Positions 8,795 to 18,688 are shown, counted from the first letter of the stretch. The stretch is DNA of 64,000 nt from Flavobacterium pectinovorum (GCF_900142715.1 NZ_FRBX01000004.1:372001-436000); one strand, 5' to 3'. Notes: generated by a model from the letters alone, not told the origin. Translations and numbers: made by a program.

Positions 8795-9855
8795 ATAATG
8801 ACGCGAGAATCCAGTAACTCATGATATTTATCCGCAATAACCTTCATATTAATATCATAATTTGCATTCTCTTCCACAAATTTTCTATTCTCTAAAATCG
8901 CATTATTTCGTGATTCGACATTTTCAAAAGACCAGATCAATTCTTCTGCCAGCATTTCAATATTATCAATTTCAATTAATTGTCCGTTTTCACGATGTTT
9001 GATCCAGCTTTGATTTCCCGGAATATCAGAAACTACAGGATAACAATTACAAGCCATTGCTTCAAACAATGATGCCGAAACGCCTTCGGTAATAGGCATG
9101 CTGATGTAAATATTTGATTGCTGTAACAATTTAGGCAAATCAGTATTTGGGATTCTTCCTGTAAAAATTACTTTGTTTTCAATTTGTAATTCTTTGGCTA
9201 AATCTTTCAAAAACTGCAAACGAGTTCCGTCGCCCACAATCGTTAACGAAAAATCAATCCCTTTTTGATGTAGAATAGCAAAAACTTTCAAAATAGAATC
9301 ATGGCGATATTCTGGTTGCAAAGAACGCGTTACAATAGCTTCAATTTTATTTGAATTATTTATGGATGGAGAAAAAAGAGTTAAGTCAATTCCCTTTGGA
9401 ATAACTAAAACTTTATTCATATCAACGCCAATTTCTTTCATGGAAATTGTCATAACCGGACCCCAAGCGTGAATTAAATGCGCTTTTTTGAAAGCATATT
9501 TCTGAATGAATTTTTTAAACGGATACAAAACAGAGGTTTCCGGCCATAAATCAGTTCGTCCTTGTTGTGCAATGGCAATAGTTTTAGATCCTGATAATGC
9601 GGCAAGAAAGCCATAACTTGTAGTTCGTTCGGCAATAACCATATCCGGTTTTTCTTGTCGAATGATTTTCCGAATCAAAATAGGAGAGAAGAGGTATTCT
9701 GTAATACGTTTAAAACGATTCAATTTTGAATTATTTGGTGTTTTGAGTTCCCAGGTTATAATTTCAAAATCGCCAAATTCCTTTAAACCTTTCATCCAGG
9801 TTATAGCATCGGCACGGTAAGATTCTCCCAGAAAAAGTATTTTCCTTTTTTTCAT
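8791..9855 (-). CDS. Glycosyltransferase family 4 (GT-B fold)
   Basis: A 354-residue retaining GT-B glycosyltransferase. The N-terminal Rossmann domain begins KRKILFLGESYRADA. The C-terminal nucleotide-sugar domain has FSLTIVGDGTRLQFLKDLA, VIFTGRIPNTDLPKLL and an EX7E motif in EGVSASLFEAMACN. No other envelope genes adjoin it, so the acceptor is unknown. It is flanked on both sides by palindromic repeats. Confidence 0.9.
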   Translation of the reverse strand: MKKRKILFLGESYRADAITWMKGLKEFGDFEIITWELKTPNNSKLNRFKRITEYLFSPILIRKIIRQEKPDMVIAERTTSYGFLAALSGSKTIAIAQQGRTDLWPETSVLYPFKKFIQKYAFKKAHLIHAWGPVMTISMKEIGVDMNKVLVIPKGIDLTLFSPSINNSNKIEAIVTRSLQPEYRHDSILKVFAILHQKGIDFSLTIVGDGTRLQFLKDLAKELQIENKVIFTGRIPNTDLPKLLQQSNIYISMPITEGVSASLFEAMACNCYPVVSDIPGNQSWIKHRENGQLIEIDNIEMLAEELIWSFENVESRNNAILENRKFVEENANYDINMKVIADKYHELLDSRVII

Positions 9856-9872
9856 TCGGTGGTTATTTTGCC

Positions 9873-9928
9873 GCGAATTTCACGAATTTACACGAATTAA
9901 TTAATGAAAATTCGTGAAATTTGAGGCG
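9873..9928. repeat. Inverted repeat of the cacgaatttcacgaatt family
   Basis: GCGAATTTCACGAATTT at 9873-9889 is nearly complementary to the segment ending GAGGCG at 9928. It fills the gap between the GT4 start and the DUF2461 stop. It is related to the larger copy at 10684-10796. Confidence 0.65.
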
Positions 9929-9944
9929 AACTTTTTAAATTAAA

Positions 9945-10622
9945 CTAAAATTCATCAGTGTCTAAAGCGCGATTGATGAATTCGTTTAAAGGTTTTAAAG
10001 CAATTAGTTTTTGACTCATTTTGGCAACGAAATCTTTTTTAGTCACTTCGCTGATGTCATATTTTTGTGTCGCAGTAAAACTTTTCAATTTTAAAAACTC
10101 AATTGCAGGATGGTCTTTTTCGTAACCACGTGGCATACTTTTAAGAGAATTGTTTTCATTTATATCCAAACTTCCAAATTCTTTTTTGAAGTTTTTATCA
10201 GCCAGAATAGCTTCAAGATCATCATGAAAAAAAGCAATTTCTTTGCGGACTTTTTTCAAATCTTCAGATTCTGGAGAATAAAATCCACCGGCAATAAAAC
10301 TTGCACCTTTTTCAATATGTACATAATATCCTGAACGATTAGCACCTTTTGCGCCAGACGACATCCAAACGCCTAAATGGGCTTTGTAAGGAGATTTATC
10401 TTTAGAAAACCGAATGTCACGATTGATTCTAAAAGTGCAATTTTTAACTTCCAGTAATTCTAACGAAGGATCCAAAGGTTTCATCGCATCCAGAAAATCA
10501 CTTACCAACTGATGATAATCTTTTTTGAAAACCTCATATCGTTTCTTGTTATCCTGAAACCATTCTCTATTATTATTCTTTTTTAAATCGTCTAAAAATT
10601 GCAATGATTCTTTCGTAAGCAT
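9945..10622 (-). CDS. DUF2461 domain-containing protein
   Basis: A 225-residue soluble protein of the DUF2461 family. Hallmarks are the N-terminal LKKNNNREWFQDNKKRYE and the central FRINRDIRFSKDKSPYKAHLG, followed by SGYYVHIEKGASFIAGGFY. No enzymatic function is established for the family. It is a single gene with palindromic repeats at each end. Confidence 0.9.
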   Translation of the reverse strand: MLTKESLQFLDDLKKNNNREWFQDNKKRYEVFKKDYHQLVSDFLDAMKPLDPSLELLEVKNCTFRINRDIRFSKDKSPYKAHLGVWMSSGAKGANRSGYYVHIEKGASFIAGGFYSPESEDLKKVRKEIAFFHDDLEAILADKNFKKEFGSLDINENNSLKSMPRGYEKDHPAIEFLKLKSFTATQKYDISEVTKKDFVAKMSQKLIALKPLNEFINRALDTDEF

Positions 10623-10683
10623 ATTCGGTATTTATTGCAGTTGTTTTTAAGTTTTATTTGGAGCTAAATTAATGATTTTTTTC

Positions 10684-10796
10684 GCCACGAATTTCACGAA
10701 TTCACACTAATTTTTAAATTACTTATTGTTGTAGCTTTGACAAAGTTTAAAACTTTGTCAAAGCTTTAATTCGTGAAAATTCGTGTAATTAGTGGC
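10684..10796. repeat. Nested inverted repeats
   Basis: The outer arms (GCCACGAATTTCACGAATT on the left; AATTCGTG...TAGTGGC on the right) enclose a perfect 16-bp hairpin. AGCTTTGACAAAGTTT at 10733-10748 is complementary to 10750-10765. It lies just past the recF stop on the minus strand and could terminate recF. The outer arms share words with the repeat at 9873-9928. Confidence 0.7.
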
Positions 10797-10807
10797 AAAC
10801 AAAAAAA

Positions 10808-11887
10808 TTACAAACTAAATATCTTATAACTCTGATGTGTCGATTTTACAATAGCTTCGGTACGTTCCGGATGTGTATCAGAAATAAAAAGCTGTCCGAA
10901 AGTTTCGCTATTCACCATTTCGATAATTTTAGAAACGCGGGTTTCGTCAAGTTTGTCAAAAATATCATCAAAAAGCAATAGTGGTTTTACACCGCTTTGT
11001 TTTTTCAGGAATTCAAATTGAGCGAGCTTTAAAGCAATTAAAAACGATTTTTGCTGACCTTGCGATCCGAATTTTTTTATCGGATGAGAATCAATTTCAA
11101 ACGATAAATCATCTTTGTGAATTCCTGCACTTGTATAATGTAATGCACGATCCTTATTAATATTTTCCTGTAAAATGGTCAACAGGTCTTTTTCATACAA
11201 ATGACTTTCATAGACCAATTGCACCGTTTCTTCAGATCCTGTTATTGCCTGATGATGTGTATTAAATATAGGTATAAATTGTTCCAGAAAATCTTTTCTC
11301 TTTTCAAAAATAGATTTTCCAAAACCATCAAGTTGCTCGTTATATATAGATAAGGTGTCGTTGTCAAAAACGTGATTTAGTGCAAAATACTTTAATAAAG
11401 CATTTCGCTGGGCAATTATTTTTTGATATTGAATAAGCTGATGCAAGTAAGTCGAATCTAATTGCGAAATCACGCTGTCCATAAATTTACGGCGTGTTTC
11501 ACTTCCTTCAATAATTAAATCACGATCTGCCGGAGAAATAATGACCAGTGGAACAAACCCAATATGATCAGAAAATTTATCGTAAGCCTTCCCATTTCTT
11601 TTCAGGATTTTCTTCTGCCCTTTTTTCAAACTGCAGACAATTTGTTCTGTTCTGCCGTTTTTTTCCAGTTCGGCATCAATTACAAAAAACTCTTCACCAT
11701 GTTTGATGTTTTGAACTGCAAGCGGATTAAAATAGCTTTTTCCGTAAGCTAAATGATAAATAGCATCAAGTACATTAGTTTTACCAATTCCGTTTTTTCC
11801 AACAAAACAGTTGATCTTGATGTCAAAATCAAAACTTGCCTCGGAGAAATTTTTATAATTGAATAAAGAAATTTTGTTTAAATGCAT
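10808..11887 (-). CDS. recF: DNA replication/repair protein RecF
   Basis: SMC-like ATPase that loads RecA at gaps with RecO/RecR. It is 359 residues, the normal length. Walker A is GKNGIGKT near residues 30-37. The family's [20 protein letters not shown] follows, then the ABC-type signature [17 protein letters not shown] and Walker [14 protein letters not shown] flavobacterial feature is that it is not next to dnaA/dnaN but divergent from a TPR gene. Confidence 0.96.
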   Translation of the reverse strand: MHLNKISLFNYKNFSEASFDFDIKINCFVGKNGIGKTNVLDAIYHLAYGKSYFNPLAVQNIKHGEEFFVIDAELEKNGRTEQIVCSLKKGQKKILKRNGKAYDKFSDHIGFVPLVIISPADRDLIIEGSETRRKFMDSVISQLDSTYLHQLIQYQKIIAQRNALLKYFALNHVFDNDTLSIYNEQLDGFGKSIFEKRKDFLEQFIPIFNTHHQAITGSEETVQLVYESHLYEKDLLTILQENINKDRALHYTSAGIHKDDLSFEIDSHPIKKFGSQGQQKSFLIALKLAQFEFLKKQSGVKPLLLFDDIFDKLDETRVSKIIEMVNSETFGQLFISDTHPERTEAIVKSTHQSYKIFSL

Positions 11888-12286
11888 TTTTTAAAGGAAC
11901 TCTATGGTAGAATTTGATGTTTAATAATGAGTATTTCTCTTTTTAATTAAGTTTTTCTGCTACAGATTAAATTATAAAAAAAGATTTGTCTGGCAAATTT
12001 AATTCTTTAAACGTTTAATCTGCGATAATCTTAAAAATCTATAGCGAAATAATATTCTGAGGTAATAAAAAGTCTATTTTGAAAAGTGAAAAAAGGATCA
12101 TTCAAATCGTTGAAAATTGTGTTTAAAATATTCATTTTTAATGTGTTAGTTTTTATTATTTCGAGATTGATAAGAAAAAAACGGAGATTATCTAAAATAT
12201 TTTATATTAAATAGATATAAAATTGATTTTTTTTACTTCAGTTTCAATAAAAATTTTATTTTTGCCGTTCACTAAATTAATTTTAA
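11888..12286. other. Divergent intergenic space with degenerate repeat and promoter
   Basis: About 400 A+T-rich bases between recF and the TPR gene, with no ORF supported. It holds a degenerate palindromic repeat (11960-12055, CAGATTAAA and TTTAATCTGCGATAA). A TATTTTTG box at 12257-12264 fits TAnnTTTG, 22 bases before the TPR gene start at 12287. Confidence 0.5.
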
Positions 12287-13066
12287 ATGGCTACTTACAA
12301 TAAAAGAGGATATAAAGCACCAAAAGAAAAGGAAGTTAAAGAAGTAAATGAAGAAACACAGGTAATTATTGATGAAAAAGACAGTACAACAGCTGGTGTT
12401 TTTTCAAAATTAGATGAAACTGCTTCAAAAACGGAGGATTGGGTTGCTAAAAATCAAAAAATCATTATTGGTTTAGTTGCTGGTATTGCAGTTGCTACTA
12501 TTGGATATTTGGCTTACCAAAAATTCATCGAAGCTCCTAAGCAAGATGAAGCTGCAAACGAAATGTTTGTTGCTCAACAAAATTTCCAAAAAGCGACTGA
12601 CGGTGTGGCAAGCGATTCATTATATAAATTGGCTTTGAATGGTTCTGAAGGTAAATTCGGATTCATTAAAATCGCTGAAGAGTATTCTGGAACAGATGCT
12701 GGTAACTTAGCGAACTATTATGCTGGTATGGCTTATTTAAATACTGGTAAATTTGACGAGGCAATTAAATATTTAGGTGATTTTAAATCTGAAGATTTGA
12801 TTTTAAGTGCTTTGGCAAAAGGTGCAATTGGAGATGCTTACTCTCAAAAAAATCAACAAAAAGAAGCTCTTGACTATTACGTAAAAGCTGCTGAGTCTAA
12901 TAAAAACGATTTTACAACACCTCGTTTCTTATTAAAAGCCGGTAAAACAGCTATTGCTTTAGGTCAAAAAGAAGACGCTTTAAAATATTTAACAGATATT
13001 AAAGAAAACTACGATACAACTCCGGAAGCTGCTTCTGTTGATGCATTAATCGGATTAGCGCAATAA
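12287..13066 (+). CDS. Tetratricopeptide repeat protein, membrane-anchored
   Basis: A 259-residue protein with a charged cytoplasmic N-terminus (Lys/Glu-rich, about residues 1-57), one membrane helix (IIIGLVAGIAVATIGYLAY, about 60-80) and a periplasmic helical region. TPR-like units include GNLANYYAGMAYLNTGKFDEA and ALAKGAIGDAYSQKNQQKEA. This topology resembles YfgM-type envelope chaperone helpers. It precedes ribH by 84 bases, a pairing common in Flavobacteriia. Confidence 0.88.
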   Translation: MATYNKRGYKAPKEKEVKEVNEETQVIIDEKDSTTAGVFSKLDETASKTEDWVAKNQKIIIGLVAGIAVATIGYLAYQKFIEAPKQDEAANEMFVAQQNFQKATDGVASDSLYKLALNGSEGKFGFIKIAEEYSGTDAGNLANYYAGMAYLNTGKFDEAIKYLGDFKSEDLILSALAKGAIGDAYSQKNQQKEALDYYVKAAESNKNDFTTPRFLLKAGKTAIALGQKEDALKYLTDIKENYDTTPEAASVDALIGLAQ

Positions 13067-13150
13067 ATTTATTGTAGAGTTCAGATTTTAGATTTTAGAT
13101 TTGTATTTTTACAATCTGAAATCAAAATTCTAAAATCTTAAATATAAAAG

Positions 13151-13723
13151 ATGGCTACTGAAAATAAAAATTTATCAGAATACGATAAAAACACAATCCC
13201 AAATGCGAAAGACTTTCGATTTGGGATTGTTGTTTCTGAGTGGAATGAAAACATAACTGAAGGACTTTACAATGGCGCTTTTGATGCGTTAATTGACTGC
13301 GAAGTTCCCGCAACACAAATCATTCGTTGGAATGTTCCGGGAAGTTTTGAACTGATTTACGGCGCAAAAAAAATGTTGCAAACACAAAATGTCGATGCCG
13401 TAATTGTAATTGGATGCGTAATTCAGGGACAAACCAAACATTTTGATTTTGTTTGCGAAGGCGTTACACAAGGAATTAAAGACTTGAATGTTCAGACAGA
13501 TATTCCTGTTATTTTTTGTGTATTAACAGATAATAATATCCAGCAATCTATTGATAGAAGTGGAGGTATTCACGGAAACAAAGGAACCGAGGCTGCAATC
13601 GCTGCAATAAAAATGGCCTACATTCGTCAACAAGCTTCTATGTCGCATCCATTTAATCAGCCGTTGTTAACTTCTGGCGCGATTCAAATAGAAGAAACTC
13701 CTAGAAAAATAGATAAAGAATAA
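13151..13723 (+). CDS. ribH: 6,7-dimethyl-8-ribityllumazine synthase
   Basis: Penultimate riboflavin enzyme, condensing 5-amino-6-ribitylamino-uracil with dihydroxybutanone phosphate. Conserved blocks are FGIVVSEWNENITEGLYNGA, VPGSFELIYGAKKM, VIGCVIQGQTKHFDFV with the catalytic His, and SGGIHGNKGTEAA. The 190 residues exceed the usual 155-160 because of N- and C-terminal extensions typical of flavobacteria. It ends at a strong terminator. Confidence 0.96.
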   Translation: MATENKNLSEYDKNTIPNAKDFRFGIVVSEWNENITEGLYNGAFDALIDCEVPATQIIRWNVPGSFELIYGAKKMLQTQNVDAVIVIGCVIQGQTKHFDFVCEGVTQGIKDLNVQTDIPVIFCVLTDNNIQQSIDRSGGIHGNKGTEAAIAAIKMAYIRQQASMSHPFNQPLLTSGAIQIEETPRKIDKE

Positions 13724-13746
13724 AACACAATTGTTTTAAAAATATT

Positions 13747-13780
13747 AAAACCTATACTGTGTAAAAATAGTATAGGTTTT
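13747..13780 (+). terminator. Intrinsic terminator after ribH
   Basis: AAAACCTATACT pairs with AGTATAGGTTTT, followed by a long T-tract. Confidence 0.9.
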
Positions 13781-13828
13781 TTGTTTTTTTTATGACTGAT
13801 GAAGTTCTAAAACCCAATAGAAATTCAT

Positions 13829-13836
13829 TAAATTTG
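13829..13836 (+). promoter_or_regulatory. Candidate -7 box upstream of mutL
   Basis: TAAATTTG fits TAnnTTTG, about 105 bases before the mutL ATG and just after the ribH terminator. No strong -33 element is seen. Confidence 0.35.
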
Positions 13837-13942
13837 TAGACCTTGGATTTTAAAACCAGAAATAAATTAATAGTATCAATCTGAGATTTTTACAATACAA
13901 TAAACTAAAATCAAAGCATAAACCTTAAACCCAAATTTTTTA

Positions 13943-15877
13943 ATGTCGAGTATTATCCAATTACTTCCTGATCACGTTGCTAATCAAATTGCCGCTGGAG
14001 AGGTGGTTCAAAGACCCGCTTCGGTAGTCAAAGAATTGCTCGAAAATGCTGTTGATGCCAATGCAACCGACATTAAGTTAATTATTAAAGATGCTGGTAA
14101 ATCTTTGGTTCAGGTTATTGATAATGGTAAAGGTATGAGTGTGACCGATGCGCGTTTGTGTTTTGAACGCCATGCAACCTCAAAAATTCGTCAGGCCGAA
14201 GATTTATTCTCCTTATGTACAAAAGGTTTTCGCGGAGAAGCTCTGGCTTCTATTGCGGCAATTGCCCATATGGAAATGAAAACCAAGCAAGATCAGGATG
14301 AACTTGGTACGCATATTATTATCGAAGGAAGTAAATTTATCTCTCAGGAAGTGGCAGTTTTACCAAAAGGAACTTCATTTGCAGTAAAAAATCTTTTTTT
14401 TAATATTCCCGCCCGTCGTAATTTCTTAAAGTCAGATACAGTTGAGTTTCGACATGTTATGGATGAATTTCAGCGTGTAGCATTAGCGCATCCAAATATT
14501 CATTTTACTTTTTATCATAACGGCAGCGAAATGTATAATTTGCCAGCTGCAGGTTATCGCCAGCGAATTGTTGGGATAATGTCTGGTAAAACCAATGAAA
14601 AACTGGTTCCTGTAAGTGAAGATACAGAAATTATAAACGTTCAGGGATTTGTTTGCAAACCTGAATTCGCCAAGAAAAACAGGGGAGAGCAATTCTTTTT
14701 TGTAAACGATCGTTTCATCAAAAGCGGTTATCTGCATCATGCAGTTATGGCGGCTTATGATGGACTTTTGAAAGATGGTTCGCAGCCAAGTTATTTCTTG
14801 TATTTACAAGTTCCGCCAAACACAATTGATATCAACATTCATCCAACAAAAACTGAAATTAAGTTTGATGATGAACAGGCTTTGTATGCTATTTTAAGAG
14901 CCTCTATTAAACATAGTTTAGGTCAGTTTAATGTGGCGCCTGTTTTAGATTTTGATCGCGATTCGAATTTAGATACACCTTATCATTATAAAGATTTAGA
15001 GGCCGAAACTCCGACTATTCAAGTCGATGGAACTTTTAATCCATTTACAGATGATAAAACAAATCAGCATTATTCTAAAGCAAGTTCTGGCTCGGGATCA
15101 GGAAGTTATAGTTCAGGATCAAGCTATAGTTCAGGTTCAGGTTCCAATTCTTATTCAGGATATTCAAAAAGAGTAGAACCAACGGCAAGTTGGGAAAGTT
15201 TATATGTTGGTTTAGATACAGAAAGTGTAGAAAGTATAGAAAGTTCACCTTTTACTTTTGAAAATGAAGAAGTAACATCTTCTTTATTTAACGACGATGA
15301 AGTAGAACAAGCGACTCAGAAAACCTATCAAATTCATAAAAAATATATTGTTTCGCCAATAAAATCAGGAATGGTAATTGTTGATCAGCAACGGGCCCAC
15401 CAACGTATTTTGTACGAACAATTTTTGCTGAACATGACCGTAAATCAGGCTTCAAGCCAGCAATTGTTGTTTCCGTTAGATTTATTTTATTCTTCAGATG
15501 AAATGACATTAATCGAAGAATTGAAACCTTCTCTTGAAACAACAGGTTTTGTTTTTGAACAAGCACAAACAGACCATATCGTGATTTCCGGAATTCCGGT
15601 TAATATTACAGAAAGTGAAGTTTCGATGGTAATCGAACAATTATTAAGTGATTTGCAAGACGGAATCCCGGCAAGCAGTTACAGCCAAAATGATACAATT
15701 GCCAAGTCGATGGCGAAAAGTTTAGCAGTTAAAACCGGATCTTATTTAACCGAAAAAGAACAGGATAATTTAGTAAACGGATTGTTTGCCTGTAAAGATC
15801 CAAATATTTCACCTTTTCAAAAACCAACTTTCATCACAATGCGTGTGGAAGATATAGATAAAAAGTTTGCCTTATGA
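13943..15877 (+). CDS. mutL: DNA mismatch repair protein MutL
   Basis: A 644-residue GHKL ATPase that links MutS mismatch recognition to repair. The N-terminal ATPase motifs are intact: IAAGEVVQRPASVVKELLEN, DNGKGM, ATSKI and GFRGEALASIAA. A Ser/Gly-rich linker occupies about residues 380-410. The C-terminal dimerisation domain is present, but the usual endonuclease motif DQHA(X)2E(X)4E reads DQQRAHQRILYE from residue 481, and the CPHGRP-like metal site reads SPFQKP at 623. Nicking activity is therefore doubtful. The stop overlaps the next gene by 4 bases. Confidence 0.95.
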   Translation: MSSIIQLLPDHVANQIAAGEVVQRPASVVKELLENAVDANATDIKLIIKDAGKSLVQVIDNGKGMSVTDARLCFERHATSKIRQAEDLFSLCTKGFRGEALASIAAIAHMEMKTKQDQDELGTHIIIEGSKFISQEVAVLPKGTSFAVKNLFFNIPARRNFLKSDTVEFRHVMDEFQRVALAHPNIHFTFYHNGSEMYNLPAAGYRQRIVGIMSGKTNEKLVPVSEDTEIINVQGFVCKPEFAKKNRGEQFFFVNDRFIKSGYLHHAVMAAYDGLLKDGSQPSYFLYLQVPPNTIDINIHPTKTEIKFDDEQALYAILRASIKHSLGQFNVAPVLDFDRDSNLDTPYHYKDLEAETPTIQVDGTFNPFTDDKTNQHYSKASSGSGSGSYSSGSSYSSGSGSNSYSGYSKRVEPTASWESLYVGLDTESVESIESSPFTFENEEVTSSLFNDDEVEQATQKTYQIHKKYIVSPIKSGMVIVDQQRAHQRILYEQFLLNMTVNQASSQQLLFPLDLFYSSDEMTLIEELKPSLETTGFVFEQAQTDHIVISGIPVNITESEVSMVIEQLLSDLQDGIPASSYSQNDTIAKSMAKSLAVKTGSYLTEKEQDNLVNGLFACKDPNISPFQKPTFITMRVEDIDKKFAL

Positions 15878-16623
15878 TGAACATAACTCCCGTAGTAAAA
15901 CAATTATTGATTATTAATATCATATTTTTTATTGGTGCTCAGTTAGTGCCGGTTTCTTATGAATATTTAGCACTTTTTTTTCCTGAAAATCCTGGTTTCA
16001 AAGTTTGGCAGCCAATTACTCATATGTTTATGCATGGCGGATTTGCTCATATTGCATTCAATATGTTTGCCTTATATTCATTTGGTTCGACGCTGGAACA
16101 TTTTTGGGGCGGAAAGAAATTTTTGTTTTTCTACATTTCATGCGGATTAGGTGCTGCTTTGATAAATTTTGCTGTTAATTATTATTTTTATCAGGACAGC
16201 TTAAATATCTTAATTGCCAATGGTTTTCATAAAGCTGATATTCTGAGCTTATTAAACGATGGTAAAATAGATACAAGATGGCAGCAAATATTGACAGTTT
16301 CTGAATTTAAACATTTCACTGAAGCTTATTTAGGAACAGTAGTTGGTGCTTCGGGAGCAATTTATGGTCTTTTAGTTGCCTTTACCTTTATGTTTCCTAA
16401 TGCAGAATTGGGAATTATGTTTATTCCAATTCCGATAAAGGCAAAATATTTTGTTCCAATTTACATGCTTTTATTTGATGGCTTCTTTGGGATTTTTGGC
16501 AGTTCATTTATGGGAATAGAATCTGGTATAGCTCATTATGCGCATATTGGCGGAGCTTTTTTTGGATTTATGATTATGTGGTACTGGAAAAAAAATCAGT
16601 TTAATAAAAATCGTTGGAATTAA
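15874..16623 (+). CDS. Rhomboid family intramembrane serine protease
   Basis: A 249-residue six-helix rhomboid protease. The family motif MHGGFAHIAFNMFALYSFG lies in the second helix region. The nucleophile Ser is in GASGAIYGLL and the partner His in AHYAHIGGAFFGF, so the dyad is intact. There is a long loop between helices before the catalytic serine. The ATG overlaps the mutL stop (ATGA), indicating translational coupling. Confidence 0.92.
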   Translation: MMNITPVVKQLLIINIIFFIGAQLVPVSYEYLALFFPENPGFKVWQPITHMFMHGGFAHIAFNMFALYSFGSTLEHFWGGKKFLFFYISCGLGAALINFAVNYYFYQDSLNILIANGFHKADILSLLNDGKIDTRWQQILTVSEFKHFTEAYLGTVVGASGAIYGLLVAFTFMFPNAELGIMFIPIPIKAKYFVPIYMLLFDGFFGIFGSSFMGIESGIAHYAHIGGAFFGFMIMWYWKKNQFNKNRWN

Positions 16624-16678
16624 TTTTTAACTTTAGATAATCAATTATCCCGAAGTTTCGGGACCAAAAGAAGCTTTT

Positions 16679-17539
16679 ATGAATATTCTTGATGATTTAA
16701 AATTACAATATAAGTTGGGTGGAATTGCAATGCGCGTTATATACTGGAACGTTGCTTGTTTCCTTATTTCTCTGGTTTTTTATAATTTTTCAATTGGTCA
16801 GTTCGAATTTCCAAATTGGCTTGCATTGTCGTCAGATCCTCAGGTTTTTATGTTTAAGCCCTGGACATTTTTAACCTATGCTTTTTTTCATGACGGATTT
16901 TGGCATTTGTTGTTTAATATGATGGTGCTAAATTTTTCCAGTACTTTGTTTCTAACGTATTTTACTCAAAAACAATATTTAGGCTTATACATTTTAAGTG
17001 CTGTTTTTGCAGGAGTAGTATTTGCATTAAGTTATTATTTTTTAAACTATTCTGCATCGATAGTTGGAGCTTCAGCTGCAATAATGGCAATTTTGGTAGC
17101 GACAACAACTTATCAGCCTTTAATGAATATTCGTTTGCTATTAATTGGAAATGTAAAATTATGGCATATTACGGCTGTAATTTTAATTTTAGATTTAATG
17201 CAATTTCGCCTTGGTAATATGGGCGGGCATATTTCACATTTAGCTGGTGCTGTTTTTGGATTTATTTTCATTAAATTGCTTCAAAATGGAACTGATTTGA
17301 GTATTGTGATTTCCAGAATATTAGATTTTTTCACAAATCTGTTCAGAAAATCGGAATCAACCCCCTTCAAAAAAGTTCATAAAAATTACAATAAACCTAC
17401 ACAGAAGCCAATGTCAAAAATTGTTACGAAAGATAAAACGCAACAACAAATTGATGAAATATTGGATAAAATTAGCCAGTCTGGCTATGATTGTTTGACA
17501 AAAGAAGAGAAAGAATTTTTGTTTAAAGCAGGAAAATAA
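16679..17539 (+). CDS. Second rhomboid family protease with C-terminal DUF6576-like tail
   Basis: A 286-residue rhomboid paralogue. It has FFHDGFWHLLFNMMVLNFSS, the serine in GASAAIMAIL (Ala instead of the second Gly of GxSG) and the histidine in GGHISHLAGAVFGF. After the last helix is a basic linker and a C-terminal helical segment (QQIDEILDKISQSGYDCLTK) as in the DUF6576 tail of many Bacteroidota rhomboids. It lies 55 bases after the first rhomboid; a small CCCGAAGTTTCGGG hairpin is in the gap. Confidence 0.9.
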   Translation: MNILDDLKLQYKLGGIAMRVIYWNVACFLISLVFYNFSIGQFEFPNWLALSSDPQVFMFKPWTFLTYAFFHDGFWHLLFNMMVLNFSSTLFLTYFTQKQYLGLYILSAVFAGVVFALSYYFLNYSASIVGASAAIMAILVATTTYQPLMNIRLLLIGNVKLWHITAVILILDLMQFRLGNMGGHISHLAGAVFGFIFIKLLQNGTDLSIVISRILDFFTNLFRKSESTPFKKVHKNYNKPTQKPMSKIVTKDKTQQQIDEILDKISQSGYDCLTKEEKEFLFKAGK

Positions 17540-17558
17540 TCCGTGTAACAAAGAAAAA

Positions 17559-18605
17559 ATGAAAAACCTGTCGTGGTTTAATAAAATAATGTTCTTTTTG
17601 AATATAGTGCTAACTGTAATAACATTTAGTATCTACATTCTGCCATTTCTGGCACCAAAAAGTTTTCCGCTTTTATCGGTGCTAACGCTCTTTATGCCGG
17701 CCTTTTTTGTTTTAAATGGATTGTTCTTCGTTTATTGGGCAATTCAGTTCAAGAAACGTCTTATTTTGTCTGGTTTGGTTTTGTTGACCGGAATCACGTT
17801 TATCAGTAAATTTTATAAATTCTCTCCTAAAGAATATATTGAAGATGAAAAAGATTTCTCAGTAATGAGTTATAATGTTCGTCTTTTTAATGTGTTTAAA
17901 TGGTTGGATCGTGATGATATTCCGTCTAATATAAAAGCTTTTATTGATGAAAAGGACCCTGATATTTTATGTATTCAGGAATATTCAAACTCAGCGCATT
18001 TAGATTTAAAAGTGTATCCGCATCGCTATATTTTTATTGATGGGAATCAAATAAAAACAGGACAGGCGATTTTCTCAAAGTTTCCTATTATAAATGAAGG
18101 AAATATTATTTTTCCTAAATCAGATAACAATGTTATTTATGCTGATATAAAACGCGGTAAAGACGTTATTCGTGTTTATAACATGCACTTACAGTCAATT
18201 AAGATTTCGCCTGATGTTGATAAAATTTCAGATGATATTGATAATGTAAATCAGCAAAAATCGCAACAAATTTACACCAGAATTAGCAAAGGATTTAGGC
18301 AGCAACAAGAACAGGCTGAGATTTTTAAAGAAAATATCAAGCAATGTAAAAATCCTATCATTATTTGTGGTGACATGAATAATAGTCCATTTTCATACGT
18401 TTACCGAAGCATAAAAGGAAAATTGAAAGATACTTTTGAAGAAGCCGGTGAGGGTTTTGGAGCAACTTATAAATTCCGTTATTATCCCGCCAGAATAGAT
18501 TATATTTTCTCAGATAGTAAAATGAAAGTAAAGCAATTTGAAAGTTTTTCTGATTTTGAAAATTCAGATCATTATCCAATTATGACAAGACTTTCGATGG
18601 AATAA
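17559..18605 (+). CDS. Endonuclease/exonuclease/phosphatase family protein, membrane-anchored
   Basis: A 348-residue protein. Three hydrophobic helices span about residues 1-90 and are followed by an EEP-fold domain. Motifs are SYNVRLFN, the metal ligand in ILCIQEYS, IICGDMNNSPFSYVY, the phosphate-site RIDYIFSD and the C-terminal SDHYPI. Membrane-linked EEP proteins next to rhomboids are usual in flavobacteria. The substrate could be a nucleic acid, sugar phosphate or lipid and cannot be read from sequence. It starts 19 bases after the rhomboid. Confidence 0.88.
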   Translation: MKNLSWFNKIMFFLNIVLTVITFSIYILPFLAPKSFPLLSVLTLFMPAFFVLNGLFFVYWAIQFKKRLILSGLVLLTGITFISKFYKFSPKEYIEDEKDFSVMSYNVRLFNVFKWLDRDDIPSNIKAFIDEKDPDILCIQEYSNSAHLDLKVYPHRYIFIDGNQIKTGQAIFSKFPIINEGNIIFPKSDNNVIYADIKRGKDVIRVYNMHLQSIKISPDVDKISDDIDNVNQQKSQQIYTRISKGFRQQQEQAEIFKENIKQCKNPIIICGDMNNSPFSYVYRSIKGKLKDTFEEAGEGFGATYKFRYYPARIDYIFSDSKMKVKQFESFSDFENSDHYPIMTRLSME

Positions 18606-18688
18606 ACTTAAGAAATTCCAAATTTTTAACCGAAGCATCGGGACCAAATTCCGAACTCCAAATTTGATGTTGAAAAGGAAAATTGTTT

